A stretch of DNA of 8,412 nt from Thermoplasmata archaeon (GCA_003649915.1 QMTG01000047.1:1-8412), one strand, 5' to 3'; positions 1 to 5,918 are shown, counted from the stretch's first letter. The notes: generated by a model not told the origin, from the letters alone. Numbers and translations are program-made.

Positions 1-451
1 CTATAAGGCAATATACGGTGTACAGTTTTCTATCAAGTTTTCCCGCAAGGGCAAATCCAATTGCTGCGGAGATTCCTTGGCCAAGGGAGCCTGTTGACAT
101 TTCCACCCCAGGGGTTTTGCGCATGTCAGGATGCCCCTGAAGTCTGCTGCCAAGCTTTCTCAGTGTTTTGAGTTCGTCTACGGAAAAATATCCTGCCTCC
201 GCTAATGCTGCATACAACGCTGGAGCGGCGTGTCCTTTGCTTAGTATAAACCTGTCTCTATCCTCCCAGTCAGGCTTTTTTGGGTTATGCTTCATTATGT
301 GAAAGTACAGGGCAGTTATTATATCAGCAGCAGAAAGTGACCCGCCGGGATGCCCAGAGCCAGCAGTATAAATCATCTCAATAACATGCTGCCTTATCTT
401 GTTTGCTCTGATTTCAAGCTCAATCAGCGTTTTCTCATCGTAACTACTCAT
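1..451 (-). CDS. Transketolase, N-terminal subunit (partial, 3' end beyond window)
   Basis: Encodes the first 150 residues of the thiamine-diphosphate-binding half of transketolase, which transfers two-carbon ketol units between sugar phosphates in the non-oxidative pentose phosphate pathway in the cytoplasm. Visible motifs are GSGHPGGSLS (residues 31-40), DRFILSKGHAAPALYA (66-81), LQGHPDM (104-110) and GVEMSTGSLGQG (115-126). The frame leaves the window at VYCLI, just where the ThDP-binding GDGE motif is expected. Many archaea split transketolase into separate N- and C-terminal genes; this N-terminal protein fits either a split or a full-length enzyme, and the partner would lie outside the window. 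The ATG (449-451) is preceded by GGAGG at 457-461 (5-nt spacer) and GAGGTG at 463-468, so the start is well supported. It lies downstream of, and in the same direction as, the gene ending at 521 and may be co-transcribed with it. Confidence 0.93.
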   Translation of the reverse strand, partial: MSSYDEKTLIELEIRANKIRQHVIEMIYTAGSGHPGGSLSAADIITALYFHIMKHNPKKPDWEDRDRFILSKGHAAPALYAALAEAGYFSVDELKTLRKLGSRLQGHPDMRKTPGVEMSTGSLGQGISAAIGFALAGKLDRKLYTVYCLI

Positions 452-520
452 TTACGCCTCCCCACCTCTTTTTGTGCACTGCAATGAAGCCCTTGTTTAA
501 TCCCATGGTATTTGCTCAGG

Positions 521-1117
521 CTACTGGGTAAATGTCTCGCCCTTTTCAAAATTATCCTTTATGTACTTTAACAGCATATCCCTGTTTCTTCTCAAGTGCG
601 ACTCATACCAGACTTTTATGATATCTGCAAGTATCTCGTGTATTCTTTTAACGCTCACTTTGTTAAGGGGTGAGTCATAAAGAATGTACTGAACGAATAT
701 TCTCTTCCATCCGGAGTACTTATAGTAATGCTCTCCCTCGCAAAACTCAAAAACCATTCTGAGGTGAGGGACTTTATCTACATAATAATGTCTGACCTTA
801 ATGGAATCCCCAACCCTTCCTTGGTCCAATGTTTTGTCCACGAGTTGTATAGTGTTCACGGCGGAGAAGTCGAAGTTTGGCTTAAACCTCCACCTTTCTG
901 GAAACTCCTCAAACTGGGCAAATGCCGTATGGCTTGGCTCCATTGTCATGTGTATATTGATTTTGTTGAATCTCAGCCATATGTTCCAGAAATCCTTAAT
1001 AAGCGTTCTGTTTATGTTCGCCTTTCTTGTGTTCTGCTCGTTCACATCCTTCAATATCTCGTCCCTCTTTTTCTCAAGTTCCTGATCCAATGCCAGAATC
1101 CAGTCATCATTTTCCAT
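521..1117 (-). CDS. Uncharacterised soluble protein (198 aa; longer start at 1141 possible)
   Basis: I do not recognise the family. The product has no signal peptide or membrane segment. It has a charged, probably coiled-coil N-terminus (about residues 8-35), an aromatic-rich and probably beta-rich centre (about 55-145, including PERWRFKPNFDF and EGEHYYKYSGWKR), and a basic helical C-terminus (about 152-192). The frame also allows an ATG at 1141 (206 aa, adding MYAPPVIT). I prefer 1117 because a TATA-like element (1150-1161) lies only about 10-20 nt from the upstream ATG. That would put transcription start near 1129, and the downstream ATG then has a short leader with AGTGAT 4 nt upstream. 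GAGG 4 nt before the first ATG argues the other way. It is flanked by hel308 upstream and the transketolase gene downstream, all on the same strand. Function unknown; the gene is credible because the composition is protein-like over its full length. Confidence 0.8.
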   Translation of the reverse strand: MENDDWILALDQELEKKRDEILKDVNEQNTRKANINRTLIKDFWNIWLRFNKINIHMTMEPSHTAFAQFEEFPERWRFKPNFDFSAVNTIQLVDKTLDQGRVGDSIKVRHYYVDKVPHLRMVFEFCEGEHYYKYSGWKRIFVQYILYDSPLNKVSVKRIHEILADIIKVWYESHLRRNRDMLLKYIKDNFEKGETFTQ

Positions 1118-1149
1118 AGTAATCACTGGAGGTGCATACATTTACCCTC

Positions 1150-1161
1150 TTATAAAATTTA
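1150..1161 (-). promoter_or_regulatory. TATA-like element upstream of the 198-aa protein gene
   Basis: On the minus strand the sequence reads AAATTTTATAAG. An archaeal TATA box is usually centred about 25-27 nt before the transcription start, which would place the start near 1129. That is inside the longest open frame and supports translation from the ATG at 1117. Assigned by eye only. Confidence 0.45.
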
Positions 1162-1300
1162 TTATTTGCTCATCCATTTTCATGGGTAATTTTTAGTAAA
1201 CGAATAATAGGAATCGCCAACGCATAATCATCTCGCACATAGAACAGGGCAACTTTCCCCGCTCGCAATAAAAGCGTAGCGTGCAATACATCGCCAACCT

Positions 1301-3424
1301 TTATACTCTCTTATAGATATTCTCTGCCTGCTGCTTAATTCCTCTTGCCAGTTTCTCCCCTATCCCCGGCACCCTTGCAATGTCTTCCACACTCGCCCTC
1401 GCAATATCTTCAATATCCCTAAATCCTTGTGAATATAACGCCCTCGCCCTCCGTCTTCCAATACCGCGTAATGAAACAAGGGGCAATAACTCTTCTTTGA
1501 CCCCGTGCCTTACCCTGAGCATGAGAGCGTTTGTTGTTCCAAACAATTCTTTCCTGAAAAGTCTAGCCAACTCTCTCATGGAGTACAAAAGCCATTCCGC
1601 AACCTCAATCCTGCTCCTCAAATCGCCGGGCCATATATCGAACCTCTTGATTATATGGTCTTCGTCAAACTCGTTTATCCAGTATTCCAACATCAGTGCA
1701 ACTTTCAGCGCTCCAAGGTAGAACTCGTACTCTGCCTCAAAGGGTGCAGGCAAATCAAATATTAACTCACACCTTCTTGCAAGCCCCTCCCTCCACACTT
1801 CTTCAATCTCTCTGCTCCTGAGTATAAGGAGTGGCATGTCAGGGGTGTAGCATACAGCGTGTAATAACCCCAGGGTTTTATCATCACCTCTGATAAGCGC
1901 ATCTCTAATCTTAACGGCAGAAAGTGGGTCAATGTACAAATCCGTAGTTTTCTTTCCGAACTGTGTGGACTTAAACTCGCCGTTTTCCTCTATAAAATCA
2001 TGCTTAATAAGAAAATCAAGAATTTCATCCACGACGCTCTCAATAAGCCTGATGTCTGACTGCATGGCAAAAAACGTCCTGCTCATGAACTCCATAATAC
2101 CCTCTCTCGTGTTTGCCGTGTTTGTGGCAATTAGTGCCAGTATGTGGCTTCTTAAAGCATTCTCAGCACCCAGTTTTGAGTTTATCGGCTCGGGCTCGCC
2201 CATTAAATATTTTTTCACGATATACTCCTTATTTTTTTCATTCACAACAATCAAAGCCTCACCATATGGGTCATAGCCTGGCCTCCCAGCCCTACCACAC
2301 ATCTGCTGTATCTCAAGCACGGGGATGTCCCTCATCCACGTCCCGGCTTCATAGCGATGTGTATCTCTTATAACAACCCTTCTAGCAGGCAGATTTATGC
2401 CAGCGGCAAGAGTTGGTGTTGCAACTATGCACTTTATAAACCTGCGCCTGAACCCGTCCTCCACAATCTTTCGCAACCTATTTGTTAGCCCAGCATTGTG
2501 AAATGCCACACCGTGCCTTATGCACTCAGCCAACTTCTCAGATATTACCGTCGGCTCCTCTGCGCTTTTAACAAGGTCTGCAAGTGCATCAAGTTGAGCG
2601 TTGGAGAGTTTTCTACCAAAATGCTTCGCCAATCTTCTTGCAACACTTTCTGAAGACCTTCGTGTATTCACAAAAACCAAACACTGCCCATCGTCAGCAA
2701 TTGCATCCTCAACAAGCGCTACAACCTTGTCCTTTCTTTTGCTATCAATACCCACAATCTTTACATCACCATCAAGGAACTCTATATAATCCCCATCGTA
2801 AACCCCGAGTTTTAAAGGCACGGGTCTCCAATCACTTCGATAATGAACAGCATCAAGCCATTTTGCGATATCTTCAGAGTTGCTTATTGTGGCGGAAAGC
2901 CCAACAATTCTCACCGAAGGGTTGATCATCTTAAACTTTGTGATCGTAACCTCCAGTGTAGGTCCCCTATCAGGGTCGTTTAGGAGGTGGATTTCATCAG
3001 CTACTAATGTTGTTATCCTGCGTAACCAGTCTGCGTTATGCCTAAGCAATGAGTCTGCCTTTTCGGATGTTGTTACAATAACATCGTACTTTCCTAAATG
3101 ATAATCCGAACTGTCGTAGTCCCCCATGCTCAATGCTACTGTTATGCCCAAGGGCTCAAACTTGCGCAAGTCTTCAAACTTTTCTGTGGCGAGAGCCCTT
3201 AATGGCACGATATACATGGCTTTTCCGCCATTTAGCACGTCGTGAAGGATTGCCAAGTATGCTACGAGGGATTTTCCAGCGGCAGTAGGTACTGCTAAGA
3301 GTATATTTTTCCCCTCAAATATGTACTTGGCAACATCTGCCTGTGGCGGGTAGAGTTCAACAATCCCATCGCGTTTCAGAATTTCCACAACCCTCGGCTC
3401 TATTGGCAGGTCATCGATGCGCAT
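1301..3424 (-). CDS. hel308: Hel308 family ATP-dependent DNA helicase (Ski2-like SF2)
   Basis: A 707-aa superfamily 2 helicase. Hel308 proteins unwind DNA 3'-5' at stalled replication forks and act in archaeal replication restart and repair. Motifs in order: Q-motif-like YPPQ (25-28), Walker A PTAAGKS (46-52), DEIH (143-146), SAT (177-179), motif IV LVFVNTRR (249-256), motif V TPTLAAGINLPAR (336-348), motif VI QQMCGRAGRPG (373-383). Next come the winged-helix and ratchet domains, including YTPDM (526-530) and WPGDLRS (598-604). Two helix-hairpin-helix motifs close the protein: LRGIGRRRARAL (652-663) and VPGIGEKLARGI (685-696). Length and order are normal for Hel308 and no motif is missing. 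The ATG at 3422-3424 has no SD; a T-rich TATA-like element about 29 nt upstream suggests a leaderless mRNA. It may also receive read-through from atpD. Confidence 0.97.
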   Translation of the reverse strand: MRIDDLPIEPRVVEILKRDGIVELYPPQADVAKYIFEGKNILLAVPTAAGKSLVAYLAILHDVLNGGKAMYIVPLRALATEKFEDLRKFEPLGITVALSMGDYDSSDYHLGKYDVIVTTSEKADSLLRHNADWLRRITTLVADEIHLLNDPDRGPTLEVTITKFKMINPSVRIVGLSATISNSEDIAKWLDAVHYRSDWRPVPLKLGVYDGDYIEFLDGDVKIVGIDSKRKDKVVALVEDAIADDGQCLVFVNTRRSSESVARRLAKHFGRKLSNAQLDALADLVKSAEEPTVISEKLAECIRHGVAFHNAGLTNRLRKIVEDGFRRRFIKCIVATPTLAAGINLPARRVVIRDTHRYEAGTWMRDIPVLEIQQMCGRAGRPGYDPYGEALIVVNEKNKEYIVKKYLMGEPEPINSKLGAENALRSHILALIATNTANTREGIMEFMSRTFFAMQSDIRLIESVVDEILDFLIKHDFIEENGEFKSTQFGKKTTDLYIDPLSAVKIRDALIRGDDKTLGLLHAVCYTPDMPLLILRSREIEEVWREGLARRCELIFDLPAPFEAEYEFYLGALKVALMLEYWINEFDEDHIIKRFDIWPGDLRSRIEVAEWLLYSMRELARLFRKELFGTTNALMLRVRHGVKEELLPLVSLRGIGRRRARALYSQGFRDIEDIARASVEDIARVPGIGEKLARGIKQQAENIYKRV

Positions 3425-3448
3425 TTCGTATGTAAAATGTTTGATGTT

Positions 3449-3464
3449 CTAAAAACAATTTTCG
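3449..3464 (-). promoter_or_regulatory. hel308: Possible BRE/TATA-like element for hel308
   Basis: The minus strand reads CGAAAATTGTTTTTAG. Its T-rich part is centred about 29 nt before the hel308 ATG, the usual distance from TATA box to start in leaderless archaeal mRNAs, and no SD precedes that ATG. It begins with CGAAA, as do the candidate promoters upstream of atpD and of the gene at 5923. The TATA core is weak. Confidence 0.35.
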
Positions 3465-3487
3465 GTTTTTGGATATCCTTATAATGC

Positions 3488-3628
3488 CTATATCACTCCC
3501 AGTGCCCACAGTATTATAACAATCCCAGCAATAATGATATCAATAACAAACACTATCTGTGCGATTTTTACCGCGATCATCATTGCAGCGTAAGTTTTTA
3601 CCTTCTTTTCAATAAGATTTAAGTCCAA
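3488..3628 (-). CDS. Small hydrophobic membrane peptide coupled to atpD (46 aa, TTG start)
   Basis: A short gene that length filters would miss. TTG (3626-3628) lies 3 nt after the atpD stop codon, and GGAGGGTG (3637-3644), inside the last atpD codons, provides an SD 8 nt upstream. The peptide has a polar, Lys-rich head (MDLNLIEKKVKTYA), then an almost unbroken hydrophobic stretch from residue 15 to 46. That stretch is interrupted by K21, Q24 and D30 and ends in IILWALGVI. It would make one membrane helix of about residues 25-46, possibly with an amphipathic segment before it. The spacing implies translational coupling to atpD. Inference: it may be a small accessory protein of the membrane-bound A1AO ATPase. 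From memory, the Methanosarcina mazei ATPase operon has a small gene, ahaG, directly after ahaD; I cannot show homology. It could be a spurious frame, but SD, spacing and composition agree. Confidence 0.65.
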   Translation of the reverse strand: MDLNLIEKKVKTYAAMMIAVKIAQIVFVIDIIIAGIVIILWALGVI

Positions 3629-3631
3629 TTT

Positions 3632-4270
3632 TTACCCACCCTCCTTTCTCGCCATGAGTTGCTTCATTCTCTTCCTCCTGAAAAAGTCCTCTCTCTCGGC
3701 CTCATCAAGTCTCAATTCTATGTACTTTTCAGCCTTTATGAGTGATGGTATGATTATGTGCTCAAGGGCGTTAACCCTTCTTTTCACGCTCTCAATCTCC
3801 AGTGCAATCCTTCGTAAAGAATCTTCAACTTGGGCGAGCTTTACGATTTTTTCAAGCGCAACTTCAAATCTCTCTAGGGTTTTATCCAGCAGAGCACTTG
3901 TGCCAATAAATGGGTATCTAATCCCTTCACCGCCACTATCAAGGGAAATTTTTGGTATTTTCACCCCCATTACCGTATCGTAGACAACCTTTACCCCCCT
4001 ATCGCCTTGAGAAATTCGAGCGTAGTCCACAACCCTTTCCCTACCCATAACAAGTTCCGCCTTAAACAGTGCGCTATAAGCCTCATTTATTGCCTTCTTA
4101 ACCTCAGCCCTCAAAATCTTCCTTTCATCAAGTAGTGAAAAAAAATGAGAAATCAATGAATCACGCTTCTCGGTGAGCAATTTATGCCCCTTCTCCGCCA
4201 ACGCCCTCCGCTTCTTTGTCGCAAGCAACTCCATACGTGTTGCACTTATTCCCTCAGTCTGCTTGGCCAA
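3632..4270 (-). CDS. atpD: A-type (V/A-type) ATP synthase subunit D
   Basis: A 212-aa protein of the central rotor stalk. Subunit D transmits rotation between the catalytic A3B3 head and the membrane ring, probably with subunit F. The family signature TRMELLATKKRRALAEKGHKLL (11-32, given here as separate motifs TRMELL, KKRRALAEKG and HKLL) opens a long N-terminal helix. The C-terminal helix carries EIESVKRRVNALEHIIIPSL (158-177) and EREDFFRRKRMKQLM (192-206). The two long helices would form the characteristic antiparallel coiled coil, and length matches the family. The start is TTG (4268-4270), with GGTGA (4277-4281) 6 nt upstream; an ATG at codon 13 would cut into the conserved region. No other ATPase subunit is encoded nearby upstream or downstream, so atpD is apparently detached from the main operon. 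Confidence 0.96.
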   Translation of the reverse strand: MAKQTEGISATRMELLATKKRRALAEKGHKLLTEKRDSLISHFFSLLDERKILRAEVKKAINEAYSALFKAELVMGRERVVDYARISQGDRGVKVVYDTVMGVKIPKISLDSGGEGIRYPFIGTSALLDKTLERFEVALEKIVKLAQVEDSLRRIALEIESVKRRVNALEHIIIPSLIKAEKYIELRLDEAEREDFFRRKRMKQLMARKEGG

Positions 4271-4293
4271 CCTCAGTCACCGAGCATGATTAT

Positions 4294-4379
4294 TAGCACA
4301 CGCTTTAAGTACCTTTTGCTTAGAAAAAACAAAATAATAGTCCAAGAGGCAAAAAACGATTTTATGGTGGCGTGTGCTA
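4294..4379 (-). repeat. Nested inverted repeat; candidate structured atpD leader RNA
   Basis: Minus-strand TAGCACACGC (4379-4370) is perfectly complementary to GCGTGTGCTA (4303-4294). Inside, TTTTTTGC (4356-4349) can pair with GCAAAAGG (4319-4312) using two G-U pairs. After a 3-nt bulge, TTGGA (4345-4341) pairs with TCTAA (4324-4320), leaving a 16-nt loop. The outer arm starts where transcription from the candidate promoter at 4401-4415 would begin, and the structure ends about 12 nt before the atpD SD. It could be a leader structure, an attenuator, a processed small RNA or a terminator for the upstream operon. A single 10-bp inverted repeat is not rare by chance in several kilobases, so the nesting and position carry the weight. 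Confidence 0.4.
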
Positions 4380-4400
4380 GGGGAGGATTGGAAGGAGATA

Positions 4401-4415
4401 GTGTATAATTTCGCG
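4401..4415 (-). promoter_or_regulatory. atpD: Candidate BRE/TATA promoter for atpD
   Basis: The minus strand reads CGCGAAATTATACAC: a purine-rich CGAAA BRE-like part followed by TTATACA. The predicted transcription start, about 25-27 nt downstream, falls near 4380, the first base of the outer inverted-repeat arm. It would give atpD a leader of about 110 nt. Found by eye; a weaker TTAAAG-type element near 4303-4309 would give a very short leader instead. Confidence 0.4.
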
Positions 4416-4564
4416 GGGCATCAACCAACAGTAATGCACTTTCCCCCTTTTGTGCTATGTAGGTTAAGGCTCCCCCAATATTTAAGAATTGGAACAGCAA
4501 CTAAGGTTTTCCGCCATAATACACAACATGCAGAAATTGATTGAAAAGCATTCATCCACTTCGC

Positions 4565-5080
4565 CTATTTCTCCTCAATATCCACATATGGGCATTTTTC
4601 CCTGATAATTCTAAGAAACTTATCTATATCTTTGGGATTTCTATCAGAGGATAGATATTTCTTTCCATCATATGTGATAATTTTGATGGTCTTATACGTG
4701 CGTCTAGGATGCCTGTAATCAAAAGTTTTACAGTAAATTTTCTTTATGTCGTATATTGAAAGTATTTTTCCCTTTTTCATAAGCACTCTCTCTAGCCAAG
4801 TAACGGGAAAATATAAGACATTCTCATGCTCGTCTAAAATTATGGGTCTCGATACCACGTAGCCCTCATGCATGCCCGCATACGCTAGTGCTAAGAATAT
4901 GAGCCCAATTGTCAGTACAGTAATTACACCCCAAAACCAATTCATGCCCCTTAGCAGTATCACCCTGTTGATTAAGCCGTTCACCGCTTCGTAAATAAGT
5001 ATGATGGAGAGTATTAGCAGCCAAACTGCAGCAATGCGATAGGTTCTCGCCTGTTTTTGTGATGACGCTATGATTAGCAT
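4565..5080 (-). CDS. Two-TM membrane protein with cytoplasmic, possibly PH-like, tail (171 aa)
   Basis: Family not recognised. Two hydrophobic helices (about residues 14-34 and 47-68) are joined by a short loop containing R39 and R44, then comes a soluble tail of about 100 residues. The tail has alternating hydrophobic strands (YVVSRPIIL, NVLYFPVTW, KILSIYDIKKIY, TIKIITYDGKKYLSS) and a closing helix (PKDIDKFLRIIREK). That strand-helix order resembles the PH-like folds of some prokaryotic membrane proteins; this is inference only. The longest frame begins at a TTG (5101), but GGGAGGT (5086-5092) sits 5 nt before the ATG at 5080, so I place the start there. The gene follows ogg by 57 bp in the same direction and is probably co-transcribed with it. 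The link to DNA repair is unexplained and may be fortuitous. Confidence 0.82.
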   Translation of the reverse strand: MLIIASSQKQARTYRIAAVWLLILSIILIYEAVNGLINRVILLRGMNWFWGVITVLTIGLIFLALAYAGMHEGYVVSRPIILDEHENVLYFPVTWLERVLMKKGKILSIYDIKKIYCKTFDYRHPRRTYKTIKIITYDGKKYLSSDRNPKDIDKFLRIIREKCPYVDIEEK

Positions 5081-5085
5081 ATTTA

Positions 5086-5092
5086 ACCTCCC
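5086..5092 (-). promoter_or_regulatory. Shine-Dalgarno that fixes the start of the two-TM protein
   Basis: GGGAGGT on the minus strand, 5 nt before the ATG at 5078-5080. It lies inside the longer open frame that begins with TTG at 5101, so the longer start is unlikely. Confidence 0.8.
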
Positions 5093-5137
5093 AATATTCA
5101 AACTGAGCGCACGGAACTATGAGCAATGTGAGAGAGA

Positions 5138-5791
5138 TTATTTTAAAACTTCTCCCGTTGCCATGTACCAAAGATAGAGGTCAAGTTCTCCAACTGCCAT
5201 GCCAGCTTTATTGGCGAGGCTTATGAGAACTTTTTCATAGTCCAGGTATTTTCGGGGGCTTGGTGTGGTGCGTGGGCACTCATCAATAAGCCCGTACTTT
5301 TCCATCATCCTGAGCACATGCCTGTCAATTATGGCGTAGTTTAGATAGCCAATATTGCGCAAAAAATGGCTTGCCTCCTTGTACCCAATCCCTCTCACAT
5401 TTCTTACAAGAAAAACTCTTCTTTCATTATCATCAGTAGCCTCAAGTATATTATCGTGCAATTTTCCATAGATGATACGCGCTCCCACTATATACTCCGC
5501 CCTTTTATTGTAGAATCTGTAGCCGAGTTTCTTCAAAGCATTGGAAAGCTCCTCCTTTGTCATGTGCAAAAAACCAGATGCCCCAATATTATTCTGTATT
5601 TTTATTCCCATCCTTGCGGAGGAGTTTGCCGTCAGTATGCAGAAACATAGTTCGGAAAACCATTCATCCTCACTCCTACCACGCATTTTTACGAATTCAT
5701 TAATCCTCCTCCCTATAATATCGCCGATATCACTTTTCTCAAGCGTTTTTATTATGCTGAGCAGTGACTGCGCATCACCACCATAACTCAT
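5138..5791 (-). CDS. ogg: 8-oxoguanine DNA glycosylase/AP lyase, archaeal Ogg2 type
   Basis: A 217-aa HhH-GPD superfamily enzyme that removes 8-oxoguanine from DNA and cleaves the abasic strand. Ogg2-type signatures are WFSELCFCILTANSSA (44-59), GYRFYNKRAEYI (90-101), the helix-hairpin-helix NVRGIGYKEASHFLRNIGY (131-149) and the C-terminal ELDLYLWYMATGEVLK. The expected catalytic residues are K138 in the hairpin and D156 in AIIDRH, 18 residues apart as in characterised Ogg2 enzymes. The protein ends in lysine; a C-terminal lysine used in recognising the damaged base is reported for the Methanocaldococcus jannaschii enzyme. Size is typical (about 205-215 aa). The ATG at 5791 has no SD; a T-rich/TATA element about 20-35 nt upstream suggests a leaderless mRNA. 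The gene is divergent from the membrane-protein/wHTH operon and is followed by the two-TM gene. Confidence 0.96.
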   Translation of the reverse strand: MSYGGDAQSLLSIIKTLEKSDIGDIIGRRINEFVKMRGRSEDEWFSELCFCILTANSSARMGIKIQNNIGASGFLHMTKEELSNALKKLGYRFYNKRAEYIVGARIIYGKLHDNILEATDDNERRVFLVRNVRGIGYKEASHFLRNIGYLNYAIIDRHVLRMMEKYGLIDECPRTTPSPRKYLDYEKVLISLANKAGMAVGELDLYLWYMATGEVLK

Positions 5792-5809
5792 ACGCCCACA
5801 TAATCTTGC

Positions 5810-5828
5810 TATACCAAAAAATTTTTTC
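5810..5828 (-). promoter_or_regulatory. ogg: Probable ogg promoter (leaderless)
   Basis: The minus strand carries GGAAAAAATTTTTTGGTAT, ending about 19 nt before the ATG. With no SD present, transcription probably starts at or within a few bases of the start codon. The exact TATA register is uncertain. Confidence 0.4.
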
Positions 5829-5872
5829 CAAAAACTCTGTTTTGGGCTTTAAGGTGTGTTATCCACCATGGT

Positions 5873-5888
5873 CGAAATTTTAATATAT
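5873..5888 (+). promoter_or_regulatory. BRE/TATA promoter of the three-TM/wHTH operon
   Basis: CGAAATTTTAATATAT is a BRE-like CGAAA joined to a strong TATA core. The predicted start of transcription is about 5906-5910, downstream of the first in-frame ATG (5887), which itself overlaps the TATA box. An 8-bp palindrome, ACCATGGT (5865-5872), abuts the BRE and could be a regulator site. Confidence 0.6.
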
Positions 5889-5911
5889 GGCGGGCACACT
5901 ATCCACAATTC

Positions 5912-5918
5912 AGGTGAT
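5912..5918 (+). promoter_or_regulatory. Shine-Dalgarno supporting a GTG start at 5923
   Basis: AGGTGAT exactly matches the archaeal anti-SD core and lies 4 nt before the GTG at 5923-5925. Together with the TATA box overlapping the upstream ATG, it supports the shorter protein. Confidence 0.65.

Larger units (their letters stand above)
4271..4564. other. 294-bp non-coding stretch upstream of atpD
   Basis: No convincing gene lies here. A 75-codon minus-strand frame (4273-4500) and a 47-codon plus-strand frame (4401-4544) exist but lack good support. The stretch holds a candidate atpD promoter (4401-4415), another AT-rich TATA-like sequence on the minus strand (CTTAAATATTG, about 4478-4488), and a nested inverted repeat (4294-4379). 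No clear T-rich terminator was seen for the gene that ends at 4565. Confidence 0.6.

Noticed and set aside
728..1189. Plus-strand 153-aa and 94-aa frames over the 198-aa protein gene
   Set aside because: Antisense to a frame with better composition; no SD, and Cys/His-rich shadow-type sequence.
1380..3101. Several plus-strand frames of 62-114 aa inside hel308
   Set aside because: All lie antisense to an intact, fully motif-bearing helicase gene and show low-complexity Ser/Leu/Pro shadow composition.
4273..4500. 75-codon minus-strand frame ending 2 nt before the atpD start
   Set aside because: It would start at TTG with no SD, resembles no family I know, and overlaps the candidate atpD promoter and hairpin. 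The neat coupling to atpD keeps it possible but unlikely.
4401..4544. Plus-strand 47-codon frame from a GTG preceded by GGAG
   Set aside because: SD spacing is too short (about 3-5 nt), the peptide is unremarkable, there is no plausible plus-strand promoter, and the only support is a purine-rich run.
5059..5106. GTGATGA and CTGA resembling boxes C and D of an archaeal C/D guide RNA
   Set aside because: No credible D'/C' pair or terminal stem, and it lies antisense to the start of a coding gene; boxes this short occur by chance.
4866..5171. Minus-strand 101-aa frame overlapping the two-TM gene and the end of ogg
   Set aside because: Wrong frame relative to both well-supported genes; Cys/His/Gly-rich shadow sequence.
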